From the NCBI GenBank assembly GCA_030426805.1, contig JAUHXU010000003.1, forward strand, positions 496,001 to 560,000: DNA of 64,000 nucleotides. The letters are read 5' to 3'. The position numbers were made by a program, and so were the translations under genes. Each line of letters begins with the position of its first letter. Position 1 is the stretch's first letter. The stretch is from a bacterium. Lineage in GTDB: Bacteria; Planctomycetota; JAFGQW01. Shown piece by piece: positions 1 through 7,837 of this stretch. Below the pieces are notes generated by a model. That model saw only the letters and a program-made list of their open reading frames with translations. It was not told the DNA's origin and searched no databases.

Positions 1-685
1 TCGCGACGATGAACGCCGGGTCGATCACGAGCGTGCGCGACCGGTCGTAGTCGCCGACCGCGAATCCGACCTCGTCCGTCGCATCGCTCGCGAGCGCGAA
101 CGCCGATGCGACCGGCACGCGTTCGGTGCCTTGCCATGAGACCGGCGCCGGGTCGGTGCGTTCGGTGTCGCCGCCGATGTGCAGCGAACCGTGGGCGCCC
201 ACGGCCAGCTGCGCGCCGACCCAGCGCATCCGGATCGCACGCGGGTCCGCACCGGGCGCGACGTGGAACTCGTATTTCACCTCGCCGCGCGCGCCGTGGA
301 GCACGAGGTCGATGCCCGGCCACAACTCGGCGTAGCGGATCCGCTCGAACGTCGGGACGCCGGTGCGCCAGTCGGGCTCCCGGCCGATCAGGTAGTTCAC
401 GCGGGTCGGGAGCGCCGCCTCGGGAGTCGCGTGTGCTGCCGCGCTCGAGCCGGGGAACTCGACGCGCAAGTCGGCGCGCCCGTGCTCGCGGAAGACGATC
501 GCGCCATCCTTGATGAGCACCGCGCCCGTGGTGTGATCGACGTGGTAGCGCACCGACGCCTCGTGGCGATCGCGGTTCTCGACGAAGAACACCGGGATCC
601 CGGTCGGGGCGGACTGGGCGGCTGCAGTCGCGCCGACGAACATCGCGGCGAACACGAGCCCGGCGCGCGTACGTCGACTCCGCAT
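1..685 (-). CDS. Secreted SBBP/DUF7948-type beta-propeller protein, N-terminal part (runs off left edge)
   Basis: An open frame starts at the ATG complementary to 683-685 and is still open at base 2, so only about 228 N-terminal residues are present. A GAGAGGAGG ribosome binding site precedes the ATG. The start MRSRRTRAGLVFAAMFVGA followed by TAAAQSA looks like a Sec signal peptide. The mature part contains YAELWPGIDLVLHG, then VKYEFHVAPGADP and IRMRWVGA, the pattern known from the N-terminal domain of SBBP-repeat (seven-bladed propeller) proteins, where a PG-D-hydrophobic strand precedes a KYEF strand. The family is usually large, exported and of unknown function, often found in Planctomycetota and Bacteroidota. 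The propeller repeats themselves would lie outside the window. Family assignment is by motif memory; export is inferred from the signal peptide. Confidence 0.72.
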   Translation of the reverse strand, partial: MRSRRTRAGLVFAAMFVGATAAAQSAPTGIPVFFVENRDRHEASVRYHVDHTTGAVLIKDGAIVFREHGRADLRVEFPGSSAAAHATPEAALPTRVNYLIGREPDWRTGVPTFERIRYAELWPGIDLVLHGARGEVKYEFHVAPGADPRAIRMRWVGAQLAVGAHGSLHIGGDTERTDPAPVSWQGTERVPVASAFALASDATDEVGFAVGDYDRSRTLVIDPAFIVA

Positions 686-951
686 CGGCGACCTCCTCTC
701 ACGCTTCCCTGGCGTCAGGCTATCACGCACGCGGGTTCCGTGCGCTTGGCGGCGCGGATCTGCACCCTGCGGGGGTGATCGGCGCGCTTGGCGGGGCGAT
801 CTTGCACCGAAGGGGCTTGGGCCGGGTCGATTCGGGGGTGTTTGGGTGCAGGATCGGGCCACGAAGCGCGGGTTTGGCGGGGATGGGGGCAGAATGGGGC
901 CGCCAAGCGCATCGGAAGGACCGGCGGCGGGAAATCCGGATTCTCCCTTGT
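686..951. other. Divergent intergenic region with degenerate short repeats
   Basis: No convincing coding sequence is visible between the exported protein on the minus strand and the arginine operon. The stretch carries two related 25-bp copies at 742-766 and 784-808 (both begin GCGCTTGGCGG and end TGCACC, offset 42 bp) and an inverted GCCAAGCGC at 902-910. Their meaning is unknown. Confidence 0.4.
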
Positions 952-990
952 CGAGTATGCGCATTTTGAACGATATAATGCGCATATGCC
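952..990 (+). promoter_or_regulatory. argR promoter with tandem palindromic operator (candidate ARG boxes)
   Basis: The self-complementary octamer ATGCGCAT occurs at 957-964 and 978-985. Extended, TATGCGCATT (956-965) and AATGCGCATA (977-986) are perfect inverted copies of each other. Their centres are 21 bp apart, which is the spacing of two 18-bp ARG boxes separated by 3 bp in enterobacterial ArgR operators. A consensus -10 TATAAT sits at 974-979, inside the second box, and the argR ATG begins at 986, six bases later. Binding here would block RNA polymerase, so autoregulation of the operon by ArgR plus arginine is inferred. The core differs from the E. coli TGAAT-type consensus. Confidence 0.65.
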
Positions 991-1465
991 TGCTCCTGCC
1001 GAACTTCGCCTGCGTCGCCTGGACGCGATCCGCGAGCTGCTCGCCCGCGCCGACGTGCGCGCGCAGGAGCAGATCGTCGCGTCGCTCGCGGAGGCCGGCT
1101 TCGACGTCACGCAGTCGAGCGTCAGCCGCGACCTGAAGGAACTCGGCGTCGCGAAGGTCGACGGGCGCTACACGCTCGCCGCCCCCGAGACCGACGACGC
1201 CGAGGGCACGCGCCGGCTGCGGCAATACGAACACCTCCTCCGCGCCGCGACGCCGGCCGGACCGAACCTGACGGTCGTCCGCACCGCGGTCGGCGCCGCC
1301 CCCGGCGTCGGGCTCGCGATCGACGCGGCCGACTGGCCCGAAGTCGTCGGCACGATCGCCGGCGACGACACGATCTTCGTCGCGACCGGCGACGCCCGCG
1401 GACAAGCGGTGCTCGTCAGCCGGCTCGAAACGCTGATCGACTCTCGTGGAAAGCGCGACTCATGA
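986..1465 (+). CDS. argR: Arginine repressor ArgR
   Basis: 159-residue transcription factor, normal length for ArgR. An N-terminal winged helix carries the recognition segment SSVSRDLKELGVAKV (44-58). The C-terminal oligomerisation and arginine-binding domain contains GTIAGDDTIFV (122-132), whose paired Asp residues (127, 128) correspond to the arginine-contacting DD of E. coli ArgR. The ATG at 986 is chosen because homology to the family begins there and because TATAAT at 974-979 would place transcription start at or next to this codon; upstream in-frame codons have no ribosome site. The mRNA is probably leaderless. It is the first gene of the arginine operon and overlaps argG by 4 bp. It is expected to repress this operon when arginine is abundant. 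Confidence 0.93.
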   Translation: MPAPAELRLRRLDAIRELLARADVRAQEQIVASLAEAGFDVTQSSVSRDLKELGVAKVDGRYTLAAPETDDAEGTRRLRQYEHLLRAATPAGPNLTVVRTAVGAAPGVGLAIDAADWPEVVGTIAGDDTIFVATGDARGQAVLVSRLETLIDSRGKRDS

Positions 1466-2667
1466 CCTCGCCGATCGTCCTCGCCTTCTCCGGCGGACTC
1501 GACACCTCCTACTGCGTCCCGTGGCTCGCCGAACGCCACGACCGCCCGGTGATGACGCTGACCGTCGACACCGGCGGCCTCGACGCCGACGCGGCCGCGG
1601 CGCTCGCCGACCGCTCGAAAGCCCTCGGCGCGATCGACCACGTCACCGTCGACGCGCGCGCCGCGTTCTTCGACGAGGTGCTGCGCTTCCTCGTGATGGG
1701 CAACGTCCGCCGCGGCGAGGTCTACCCGCTGTGCGTCGGCGCCGAACGCGGCCTGCAGGCGCGCGAACTCGCTCGCGTCGCGCGCGAGATGGGCGCGACG
1801 ACGGTCGCCCACGGCTGCACCGCCGCCGGCAACGACCAGGTGCGGTTCGAGGTCGCGCTCCGCACGCTCGCGCCCGAGCTCGAGGTGCTCGCCCCGGTGC
1901 GCGACCACTCGGTCGAGCGCGCGGTGCAGGTCGCCTACCTCGAGAAGAAGTCGATGCCGGTCCCGCCCGCCGGCGGCACCTACTCGATCAACCGCGGCCT
2001 GTGGGGCATCACGATCGGCGGCCGCGAGACGCTCGACTCGAAGGGCTCGATCCCCGAGGACGCGTGGGTGCTCACGCGCGGCGCGTTCGACACCCCGCGC
2101 ACCCCCGAGCGCCACGTCGTCCGCTTCGAGCGCGGCGTCCCGACCGCGTTCGACGGTGAGGCGCTCGACCCGGTCGCGCTGATCGAACGCGTCGAAGCCG
2201 CCGCCGCCCCGTTCGGCATCGGCCGCGGCATCCACGTCGGCGACACGATCCTCGGCACGAAGGGCCGCGTCGCGTTCGAGGCGCCCGCCGCCGACGTCCT
2301 GATCACCGCGCACCGCGAACTCGAGAAGCTCACGCTCTCGGGCCGCCAGGCGCGCGTGAAGGCACACGTCGCCGGCGTCTACGGCGACCTCGTCCACGAG
2401 GGCCAATCGCTCGACCCGGTCTGCCGCGACATCGAGGCCCTGCTCCTCTCGTCGCAAGCGACCGTGACCGGCGACGTGGCCGTCCGCTTCCAGCCCGGCA
2501 GCGCGTTCGTCGAGGGCGTCGACGCGCCACACTCGCTGATGGCCGCGAGCAAGGGCGTCTACGGCGAGGCGGCCGGCGAGTGGACACCCGCCGACGCGCT
2601 CGGCTTCTCGAAGGTGCTCGCACTGCCGGGCATCCTGCACCGCCGCGCAACGGAGGCGTCGCAATGA
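1462..2667 (+). CDS. argG: Argininosuccinate synthase
   Basis: 401 residues. It condenses citrulline and aspartate with ATP to argininosuccinate in the cytoplasm, the penultimate step of arginine synthesis. The N-terminal PP-loop SGGLDTS lies at residues 10-16. The central segment has the family-typical TVAHGCTAAGNDQVRFE, which contacts citrulline and aspartate, followed by GGTYSINRGLWG near 170. Its ATG overlaps the argR stop (ATGA), so translation is coupled. In most bacteria argG sits late in the pathway order; here it leads the structural genes, followed directly by the DUF1611 gene. Identification rests on clear motifs over the full length. Confidence 0.95.
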   Translation: MTSPIVLAFSGGLDTSYCVPWLAERHDRPVMTLTVDTGGLDADAAAALADRSKALGAIDHVTVDARAAFFDEVLRFLVMGNVRRGEVYPLCVGAERGLQARELARVAREMGATTVAHGCTAAGNDQVRFEVALRTLAPELEVLAPVRDHSVERAVQVAYLEKKSMPVPPAGGTYSINRGLWGITIGGRETLDSKGSIPEDAWVLTRGAFDTPRTPERHVVRFERGVPTAFDGEALDPVALIERVEAAAAPFGIGRGIHVGDTILGTKGRVAFEAPAADVLITAHRELEKLTLSGRQARVKAHVAGVYGDLVHEGQSLDPVCRDIEALLLSSQATVTGDVAVRFQPGSAFVEGVDAPHSLMAASKGVYGEAAGEWTPADALGFSKVLALPGILHRRATEASQ

Positions 2668-3719
2668 AGAAGGTCCTGCTCGACAAGATCGCGTCGTCGA
2701 CGCGCGGCTGCGACATCGAACGCGAAGCGCGGATCGGCATCGACATCCCGTGCGAGGAGGGCGTCATCGTCGCGGTGCGCGTGCTCAACGACAAGACGAC
2801 CTACAACCAGCTCGAACTGCCGAGCGGGCGCATGGCGAACGTCAAGCGCGGCGACGTGATCGCCGGCGTACTGGGCCACCGCAACGCGCTGTTCGGCTAC
2901 TCCGGTCGCCTCCCCGAGACGTGTGCTCCGGGCGACACCGTGCACTTGCTCAACCTCGGCGGCGTGATCGGGATCTGCGACAGCGTGAACCCCGACCTCG
3001 GCCGCCCGTTCGAGTGCGAGGTGCTCGGCACCGTGCTCCATTTCCCGGTGCTGGGCGAGCGCATCGGCGTCCCGGCGCGCATCGGACAGACCCCGGTCGA
3101 CCCGAACGCACCGCTCGTGCTCGACGGCGTGCCGCTCGTCGTCGTCGTCGGCACCTGCATGAGCGCCGGCAAGACCGCGGCCGCGTGCGTGCTCGTCCGC
3201 GAGTTCGTCCACGCCGGCCGCACCGTCGACGCGCTGAAGGCGACCGGCGTCAGCCTCCGCCGCGACCTGCTCGCGATGCAGGACGCCGGCGCGCGCCACA
3301 CGGCGCTCTTCACCGAACTCGGGATCGTCGCGACGACCGAGAAAAACGGCGCCGCGATCACGCGTCAGCTCGCGACCCGGCTCGCCGCCGGCCGCCCCGA
3401 CCTGATCATGGTCGAACTCGGCGACGGCCTGCTCGGCGCCTACGGCGTCCAGGCGATCCTGTCCGACCCGGCGATCCGCGACGGCTTCGGCGCGGTGATC
3501 CTCGCCGCGAACGACCCGGTCGCCGCGTGGGGCGGCGTGCGAATCCTGCGCGACGACTACGGGATCGAACCGGTCGCGATCACCGGCCCGGCCACCGACA
3601 ACCTCGCCGGCACGCGCGTGATCGAAGAGCGCGTCGGCGTCCGTTCGATCAACGCACGCACGCACGGCGCCGAACTCGCGACGCTCGTGCTCGACCACAT
3701 CGACGGAGGTGCAGCATGA
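2664..3719 (+). CDS. DUF1611 P-loop protein, candidate glutamate N-acyltransferase (missing first step of arginine synthesis)
   Basis: 351 residues starting at the ATG that overlaps the argG stop (ATGA), with AACGGAGG just upstream. An N-terminal domain (about 1-150) precedes a dethiobiotin-synthetase-like nucleotide-binding domain whose P-loop is VVGTCMSAGKT (161-171), followed by LKATGVSLRRD (191-201). This is the DUF1611/COG3367 architecture. Family knowledge: a member named DgcN has been reported as a D-glutamate N-acetyltransferase. Context: it lies between argG and argC, translationally coupled to both, in an operon that has every other enzyme of acylated arginine synthesis but no ArgA, ArgJ or NAGS domain. 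Inference: it supplies N-acetyl- or N-succinylglutamate to ArgB. Alternatives are a regulatory or amidoligase-like role. The family call is firm, the function is not proven. Confidence 0.8.
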   Translation: MKKVLLDKIASSTRGCDIEREARIGIDIPCEEGVIVAVRVLNDKTTYNQLELPSGRMANVKRGDVIAGVLGHRNALFGYSGRLPETCAPGDTVHLLNLGGVIGICDSVNPDLGRPFECEVLGTVLHFPVLGERIGVPARIGQTPVDPNAPLVLDGVPLVVVVGTCMSAGKTAAACVLVREFVHAGRTVDALKATGVSLRRDLLAMQDAGARHTALFTELGIVATTEKNGAAITRQLATRLAAGRPDLIMVELGDGLLGAYGVQAILSDPAIRDGFGAVILAANDPVAAWGGVRILRDDYGIEPVAITGPATDNLAGTRVIEERVGVRSINARTHGAELATLVLDHIDGGAA

Positions 3720-4768
3720 CGACCTCGACGATCCTCTTGGGCGGCACCGGCTACGTCGCCGGCGAACTGCTGCGGTTGCTCGCCGGCCACCCGGAACTCC
3801 GCGTCGACGCGGTCGTCTCGATGAGCCGCGCCGGCGACGCGATCGCCGACGTCTTCCCGCATCTCGCGCTCGCCTACCCCGACACGCGGCTCGTCGACCG
3901 CGACGCGCTCGACAAGATCTTCGTCGCGACCGACGCGGTCGCGATCTTCTCGGCCGGCCCGCACGGCGCGTCGGCCGGCGAGATCGACCGCATCCTGTCG
4001 CGCGCGGCGGCGGCCGACTGCGACGCCCACCTCGTCGACCTGAGCGCCGACTTCCGCTTCGCCTCGCCCGAACGCTACACGTCGATCTACGGCGTCGAGC
4101 ACGCCGCGCCGCAGCGCATCGCCGAGTTCACGTGCGCGGTCCCGGAGCACGCCGACGTGACGACGAAGCACGCGTGCCACCCGGGCTGCTTCACGACGTC
4201 CGTGACGCTGCCGTCGGTCGCGCTCACCGAACTCGGCCTGATCGAGCCGCACCTGCGGGTCAGCGCGGTGACCGGCTCGACCGGCGCCGGCCGCGAACCG
4301 CGCCCGACGACGCACCACCCCGAACGCGCGAACAACCTGTTCGCCTACGGCGCGCTCACCCACCGCCACGCCGCCGAGATGAGCGGCCTCGTCGCGCAAG
4401 CGACCGGCGTCGAACCCGACGTGTCGTTCGTGCCGCACTCCGGCCCGTTCGCCCGCGGCATCCACGCGACGATCTTCGCGACGCTCGTCGAACCCAAGCC
4501 GGCCGACGCGATCGCCGCGGCACTGGCCGACTACTACGCCGACCACCCGTTCGTCGCGGTCTCGACCGAGCTGCCGAAGCTCAAGTCGGTCGTCGGCACG
4601 AACCGGTGCGCGATCGGCGTTGCGGCGAGCGGCACGCAGCTCGTCGTCTGCTCCGTGATCGACAACCTGATCAAGGGCGCGGCCGGCGGCGCGATCCAGT
4701 GGATGAACAAGCTCAAGGGCTTCGACGTGCGCGCGGGGCTCACGACCCCGGGACTGGGATGGGTGTGA
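3716..4768 (+). CDS. argC: N-acyl-gamma-glutamyl-phosphate reductase
   Basis: 350 residues. It reduces N-acylglutamyl 5-phosphate to the semialdehyde with NADPH. The Rossmann motif LLGGTGYVAGELLRLL is at residues 7-22 and the catalytic cysteine is C158 in CHPGCFTTSV, flanked by the HLVDLSADFRF segment (105-115) typical of the family. The start ATG overlaps the stop of the DUF1611 gene (ATGA) and has GGAGG seven bases upstream. The last base of its TGA is the first base of argD. Length and motifs match standard ArgC; whether the acyl group is acetyl or succinyl cannot be read from this protein. Confidence 0.94.
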   Translation: MTTSTILLGGTGYVAGELLRLLAGHPELRVDAVVSMSRAGDAIADVFPHLALAYPDTRLVDRDALDKIFVATDAVAIFSAGPHGASAGEIDRILSRAAAADCDAHLVDLSADFRFASPERYTSIYGVEHAAPQRIAEFTCAVPEHADVTTKHACHPGCFTTSVTLPSVALTELGLIEPHLRVSAVTGSTGAGREPRPTTHHPERANNLFAYGALTHRHAAEMSGLVAQATGVEPDVSFVPHSGPFARGIHATIFATLVEPKPADAIAAALADYYADHPFVAVSTELPKLKSVVGTNRCAIGVAASGTQLVVCSVIDNLIKGAAGGAIQWMNKLKGFDVRAGLTTPGLGWV

Positions 4769-5910
4769 TGAGCGTCGGAGAGGACCGCTTCCTGCTGCCG
4801 GTCTACGCGCGGCAGGCGATCGAACCGGTGTCGGGCCACGGCGTGTGGCTGCGCACGCGCGACGGCCGCGAGGTGCTCGACCTCTACGGCGGCCACGCGG
4901 TTGCGGCACTCGGCTACGGCCACCCGCGCCTGCTGCAAGCACTCGGCGCACAGGCGGAGTCGCTCGTGTTCCAGAGCAACGCGGTCGAGTTGGACGTGCG
5001 CGTGCGCGCCGGCGAGCGCATCGCCGCGTTCGCGCCCGACGGCCTCGACCGCGCGCTGCTCGTGAACTCGGGCGCCGAGGCGAACGAGAACGCGCTCCGG
5101 ATCGCGTTCCGCGCGACCGGTCGCACGAAAGTCGTCGCGCTCGAAGGCGGCTTCCACGGTCGCACCGCGGCGGCCGGCGCCGCGACGTGGGGCTCGTCGA
5201 AGTGGTATGCGTTTCCGCAGGCGCCGTTCCCGGTCGACTTCGTCCCGGTCGACGACGAGGACGCACTCGCCCGCGCGGTGGACGACGACACCGCGGCGCT
5301 GATCGTCGAGCCGGTGCAAGGCGTGGCCGGTGCGCGCGACCTCGCGCCCGCGTTCGTCGAGCGCTGCCGCGCGCTCGCGTCCGAGCGCGGCGCGATGCTG
5401 ATCTTCGACGAGGTGCAGTGCGGCGTCGGCCGTGTCGGCCAGCCGTTCGCCGCGCAGCACTACGGCGTCACCCCCGACATCTTGACGACCGCGAAAGGCC
5501 TCGGCGGCGGCTTCCCGACCGGCGCGGTGATCATCGGCGGCGCGCTCGCCGACCGCTTCGGCGTCGGCGACTTCGGGACGACATTCGGCGGCGGGCCGCT
5601 CGCGTGCGCGATGATCGCCGCCGTGCTCGATGCGATCGTCGAGGAAGGCCTGCTCCAGAACGTGCGGGCACAATCGGCGCGCATCCGCGAGACGTGCGTG
5701 ACCGGTCCGGTCGAGTCGATCCAGGGGCTTGGGCTCCTGCTCGGCCTGCGCACGACCCCCCCGGCGAAGGAAGTCGCCCGCGCGCTCCTCGAACACGACA
5801 TCCTCGTCGGCGGCGCGTCCGACCCGCACATCGTCCGCATCCTCGCGCCGCTCGTGCTGGCCGACGAACACGTCGACCGACTCGCCGCCGCGCTGGAGGC
5901 GATCGGATGA
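4768..5910 (+). CDS. argD: N-acylornithine aminotransferase (class III PLP)
   Basis: 380 residues. It converts the N-acyl semialdehyde to N-acylornithine using glutamate and pyridoxal phosphate. Seen: NSGAEANENALR (100-111) for phosphate binding, the PLP-ring contact D214 in IFDEVQCGVG, and the Schiff-base lysine K243 in TAKGLGGGFP. The ATG at 4768 forms TGATG with the argC stop; an in-frame ATG three codons upstream (4759) is possible but would lie inside argC. The gene overlaps argF' by 4 bp. ArgD homologues can also act on succinyl-DAP, but the operon context makes the arginine role the main one. Confidence 0.93.
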   Translation: MSVGEDRFLLPVYARQAIEPVSGHGVWLRTRDGREVLDLYGGHAVAALGYGHPRLLQALGAQAESLVFQSNAVELDVRVRAGERIAAFAPDGLDRALLVNSGAEANENALRIAFRATGRTKVVALEGGFHGRTAAAGAATWGSSKWYAFPQAPFPVDFVPVDDEDALARAVDDDTAALIVEPVQGVAGARDLAPAFVERCRALASERGAMLIFDEVQCGVGRVGQPFAAQHYGVTPDILTTAKGLGGGFPTGAVIIGGALADRFGVGDFGTTFGGGPLACAMIAAVLDAIVEEGLLQNVRAQSARIRETCVTGPVESIQGLGLLLGLRTTPPAKEVARALLEHDILVGGASDPHIVRILAPLVLADEHVDRLAAALEAIG

Positions 5911-6914
5911 AGGACTTCCTCGATCTCGCGGCGCTCGAACCGGAGCGGGTGCGCGAACTCGTCGCGCGCGCGCGGCAGTTCGAGCACACGCCGCACCCGG
6001 ACGCGCTCGCCGGCAAGGTGATCGCCTTGCTCTTCATGAACCCGTCGCTGCGCACGCTCGCGTCGATGCAGTCCGGCATCGCGCGGCTCGGGGGATCGAG
6101 CTTCGTGATCACGCCCGGCCAGGGCACGTGGGCGTTCGAGACGCGCCCCGGCGTCGTGATGGACGGCGACCGTGCCGAGCACGTGCGCGAAGCGCTGCCG
6201 GTGCTCGCGCGCTACGCCGACGCGATCGGCATCCGCGCGTTCGCCGACGGGGTCGACCTCGACGCCGACGTCGCCGAGACGACGTTCAACGCGATCGCCG
6301 GGCCGTGCCCGAAGCCGGTGATCAACCTCGAGTCGGCGATGAACCATCCGTGCCAGGCGCTCGCCGACTTCAAGACGCTCGACGACCTCGAAGTGCCCGC
6401 CGACGGTCGCTTCGTGCTGACGTGGGCATGGCACCCACGCGCGCTCCCGCTCGCGGTGCCGTCGGCGACCGTGCAGATGGCGGCACTCCGCGGGATGGAC
6501 GTGACGGTGCTGCGCCCCGACGGCTTCGACCTGCCGGACGCGGTGATGGCGCGCGCGCGCTCGATCGCCGAGAAGACCGGCGGCCGCGTCGACGTCACCG
6601 ACGACCGGCGCGCGGCGCTCGACGGTGCGCACGTCGTCTACGCGAAGTCGTGGGGATCGACCAAAAACTACGGCGACACCGCGACCGACATGCAACTGCG
6701 CGACAAGCTGCGCGACTGGTGCGTCGCCGAGTCGTGGTTCGCAAACACGCGCGACGCGCGCTTCATGCACTGCCTGCCGGTGCGGCGCAACGTCGTCGTC
6801 GCCGACGAGGTGCTCGACGGTCCGCGCAGCGTCGTGCTGCGTCAAGCCGAGAACCGCATGTGGGGACAGATGGCGGTGCTCGACCGCCTGCTCAACGAGG
6901 ACGAGACACGATGA
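5907..6914 (+). CDS. argF': N-acylornithine carbamoyltransferase (acetyl- or succinyl-ornithine type)
   Basis: 335 residues. It carbamoylates an acylated ornithine rather than free ornithine. The carbamoyl-phosphate loop reads FMNPSLRT (43-50) instead of the STRT of ordinary OTCases, and HCLPVRRNV (288-296) and AKSWG (246-250) match the acetyl/succinyl-ornithine subgroup known from Xanthomonas and Bacteroides. Residue 90, in MDGDRAEH, is alanine. From remembered sequences, this position is Pro90 in Bacteroides succinylornithine transcarbamylase and Glu92 in the Xanthomonas acetyl enzyme, so the acyl specificity is not decided. The ungapped match to the Bacteroides protein over the first 100 residues leans toward that type. 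The subgroup fits with the downstream argE-like deacylase, which would act on acylcitrulline. Confidence 0.9.
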   Translation: MKDFLDLAALEPERVRELVARARQFEHTPHPDALAGKVIALLFMNPSLRTLASMQSGIARLGGSSFVITPGQGTWAFETRPGVVMDGDRAEHVREALPVLARYADAIGIRAFADGVDLDADVAETTFNAIAGPCPKPVINLESAMNHPCQALADFKTLDDLEVPADGRFVLTWAWHPRALPLAVPSATVQMAALRGMDVTVLRPDGFDLPDAVMARARSIAEKTGGRVDVTDDRRAALDGAHVVYAKSWGSTKNYGDTATDMQLRDKLRDWCVAESWFANTRDARFMHCLPVRRNVVVADEVLDGPRSVVLRQAENRMWGQMAVLDRLLNEDETR

Positions 6915-7837
6915 GCGATCACGGAGAGCGGGCGATCACCGTCGCCGCACTGAAACACGCGGTGCCGTATCTGCGGATGTTCCAGCACAAGACGTTCGTC
7001 GTGAAGGCGGGCGGCGCGGTGTTCGCCGACGCGCGGCGCACACGCCTCTTGATGGAGCAGGTCGGGCTGCTGCACCAGCTCGGCATCCGCACGGTGCTGA
7101 TCCACGGCGGCGGACCGCAGTCGACCGAACTCGCGAAGAAGCTCGGCATCGAGGCGCGCTTCGTCGAGGGGCGCCGCGTCACCGACGAGCATGCGCTCGA
7201 CATCGCGACGATGGTGCTCAACGGCACGATCAACACGCGATTGCTCGCGGCGGCGCGCGACCTCGGCGTGCCGGCGATCGGCATGAGCGGCGTCGACGCG
7301 GGCATGATCCGCGCCAAACGTCGCCCGCCGGTCGAGGTCGAGCGCGACGTCGTCGACTACGGCTTCGTCGGCGACATCGTCGACGTCGATGCGACCGCGC
7401 TCGAGAAGACGCTCGCGAGCGGACTGTTGCCCATCGTGAGCCCGCTGTCGGCGGACGAGACCGGTACGGTGCTGAACATCAACGCCGACACGGTCGCCGC
7501 GGCGATCGCGGCGCGGCTCGGCGCCGAGAAGCTGATCCTGCTGACCGGCGCCCCCGGGATCCTCGCCGACGGCGGCGACCCGTCGTCGCTGATCTCCTAC
7601 ATCGACCGGCGCGGCCTCGCCGCGATGCGCGAGAAGAAGCAGCTCGCGGCCGGGATGCTGCCGAAGGCCGACGCGATCGACCGGGCGCTGAAGGACGGCG
7701 TGCGCCGTGTGCACGTGATCTCGCACGACGCACCGGACAGTCTCCTGCTCGAGGTGTTCACGAACGAGGGCTCGGGCACGCTCGTCGTCGACGACATCGC
7801 GGCGCTCTCCGACGCCGAGCAGGACGCCGCGCGGTGA
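6911..7837 (+). CDS. argB: N-acylglutamate kinase
   Basis: 308-residue amino acid kinase. It phosphorylates N-acylglutamate, the step right after the missing acylation. Seen: FVVKAGG with the catalytic lysine K32, LIHGGGPQ (63-70) for phosphate binding, and a C-terminal ATP-binding part with LNINADTVAAAIA and LILLTGAPGIL. The C-terminus ends soon after the kinase fold, so there is no GNAT domain and it is not a fused NAGS-kinase. Its ATG overlaps the argF' stop (ATGA). The N-terminal extension of about 20 residues before the first strand is often seen in arginine-inhibited NAGKs, so feedback control is possible but not shown. Confidence 0.93.
   Translation: MSDHGERAITVAALKHAVPYLRMFQHKTFVVKAGGAVFADARRTRLLMEQVGLLHQLGIRTVLIHGGGPQSTELAKKLGIEARFVEGRRVTDEHALDIATMVLNGTINTRLLAAARDLGVPAIGMSGVDAGMIRAKRRPPVEVERDVVDYGFVGDIVDVDATALEKTLASGLLPIVSPLSADETGTVLNINADTVAAAIAARLGAEKLILLTGAPGILADGGDPSSLISYIDRRGLAAMREKKQLAAGMLPKADAIDRALKDGVRRVHVISHDAPDSLLLEVFTNEGSGTLVVDDIAALSDAEQDAAR

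Noticed and set aside
6911..7837. ArgB as a fused N-acetylglutamate synthase-kinase
   Set aside because: The protein ends after the kinase fold; there is no room for the C-terminal acetyltransferase domain.
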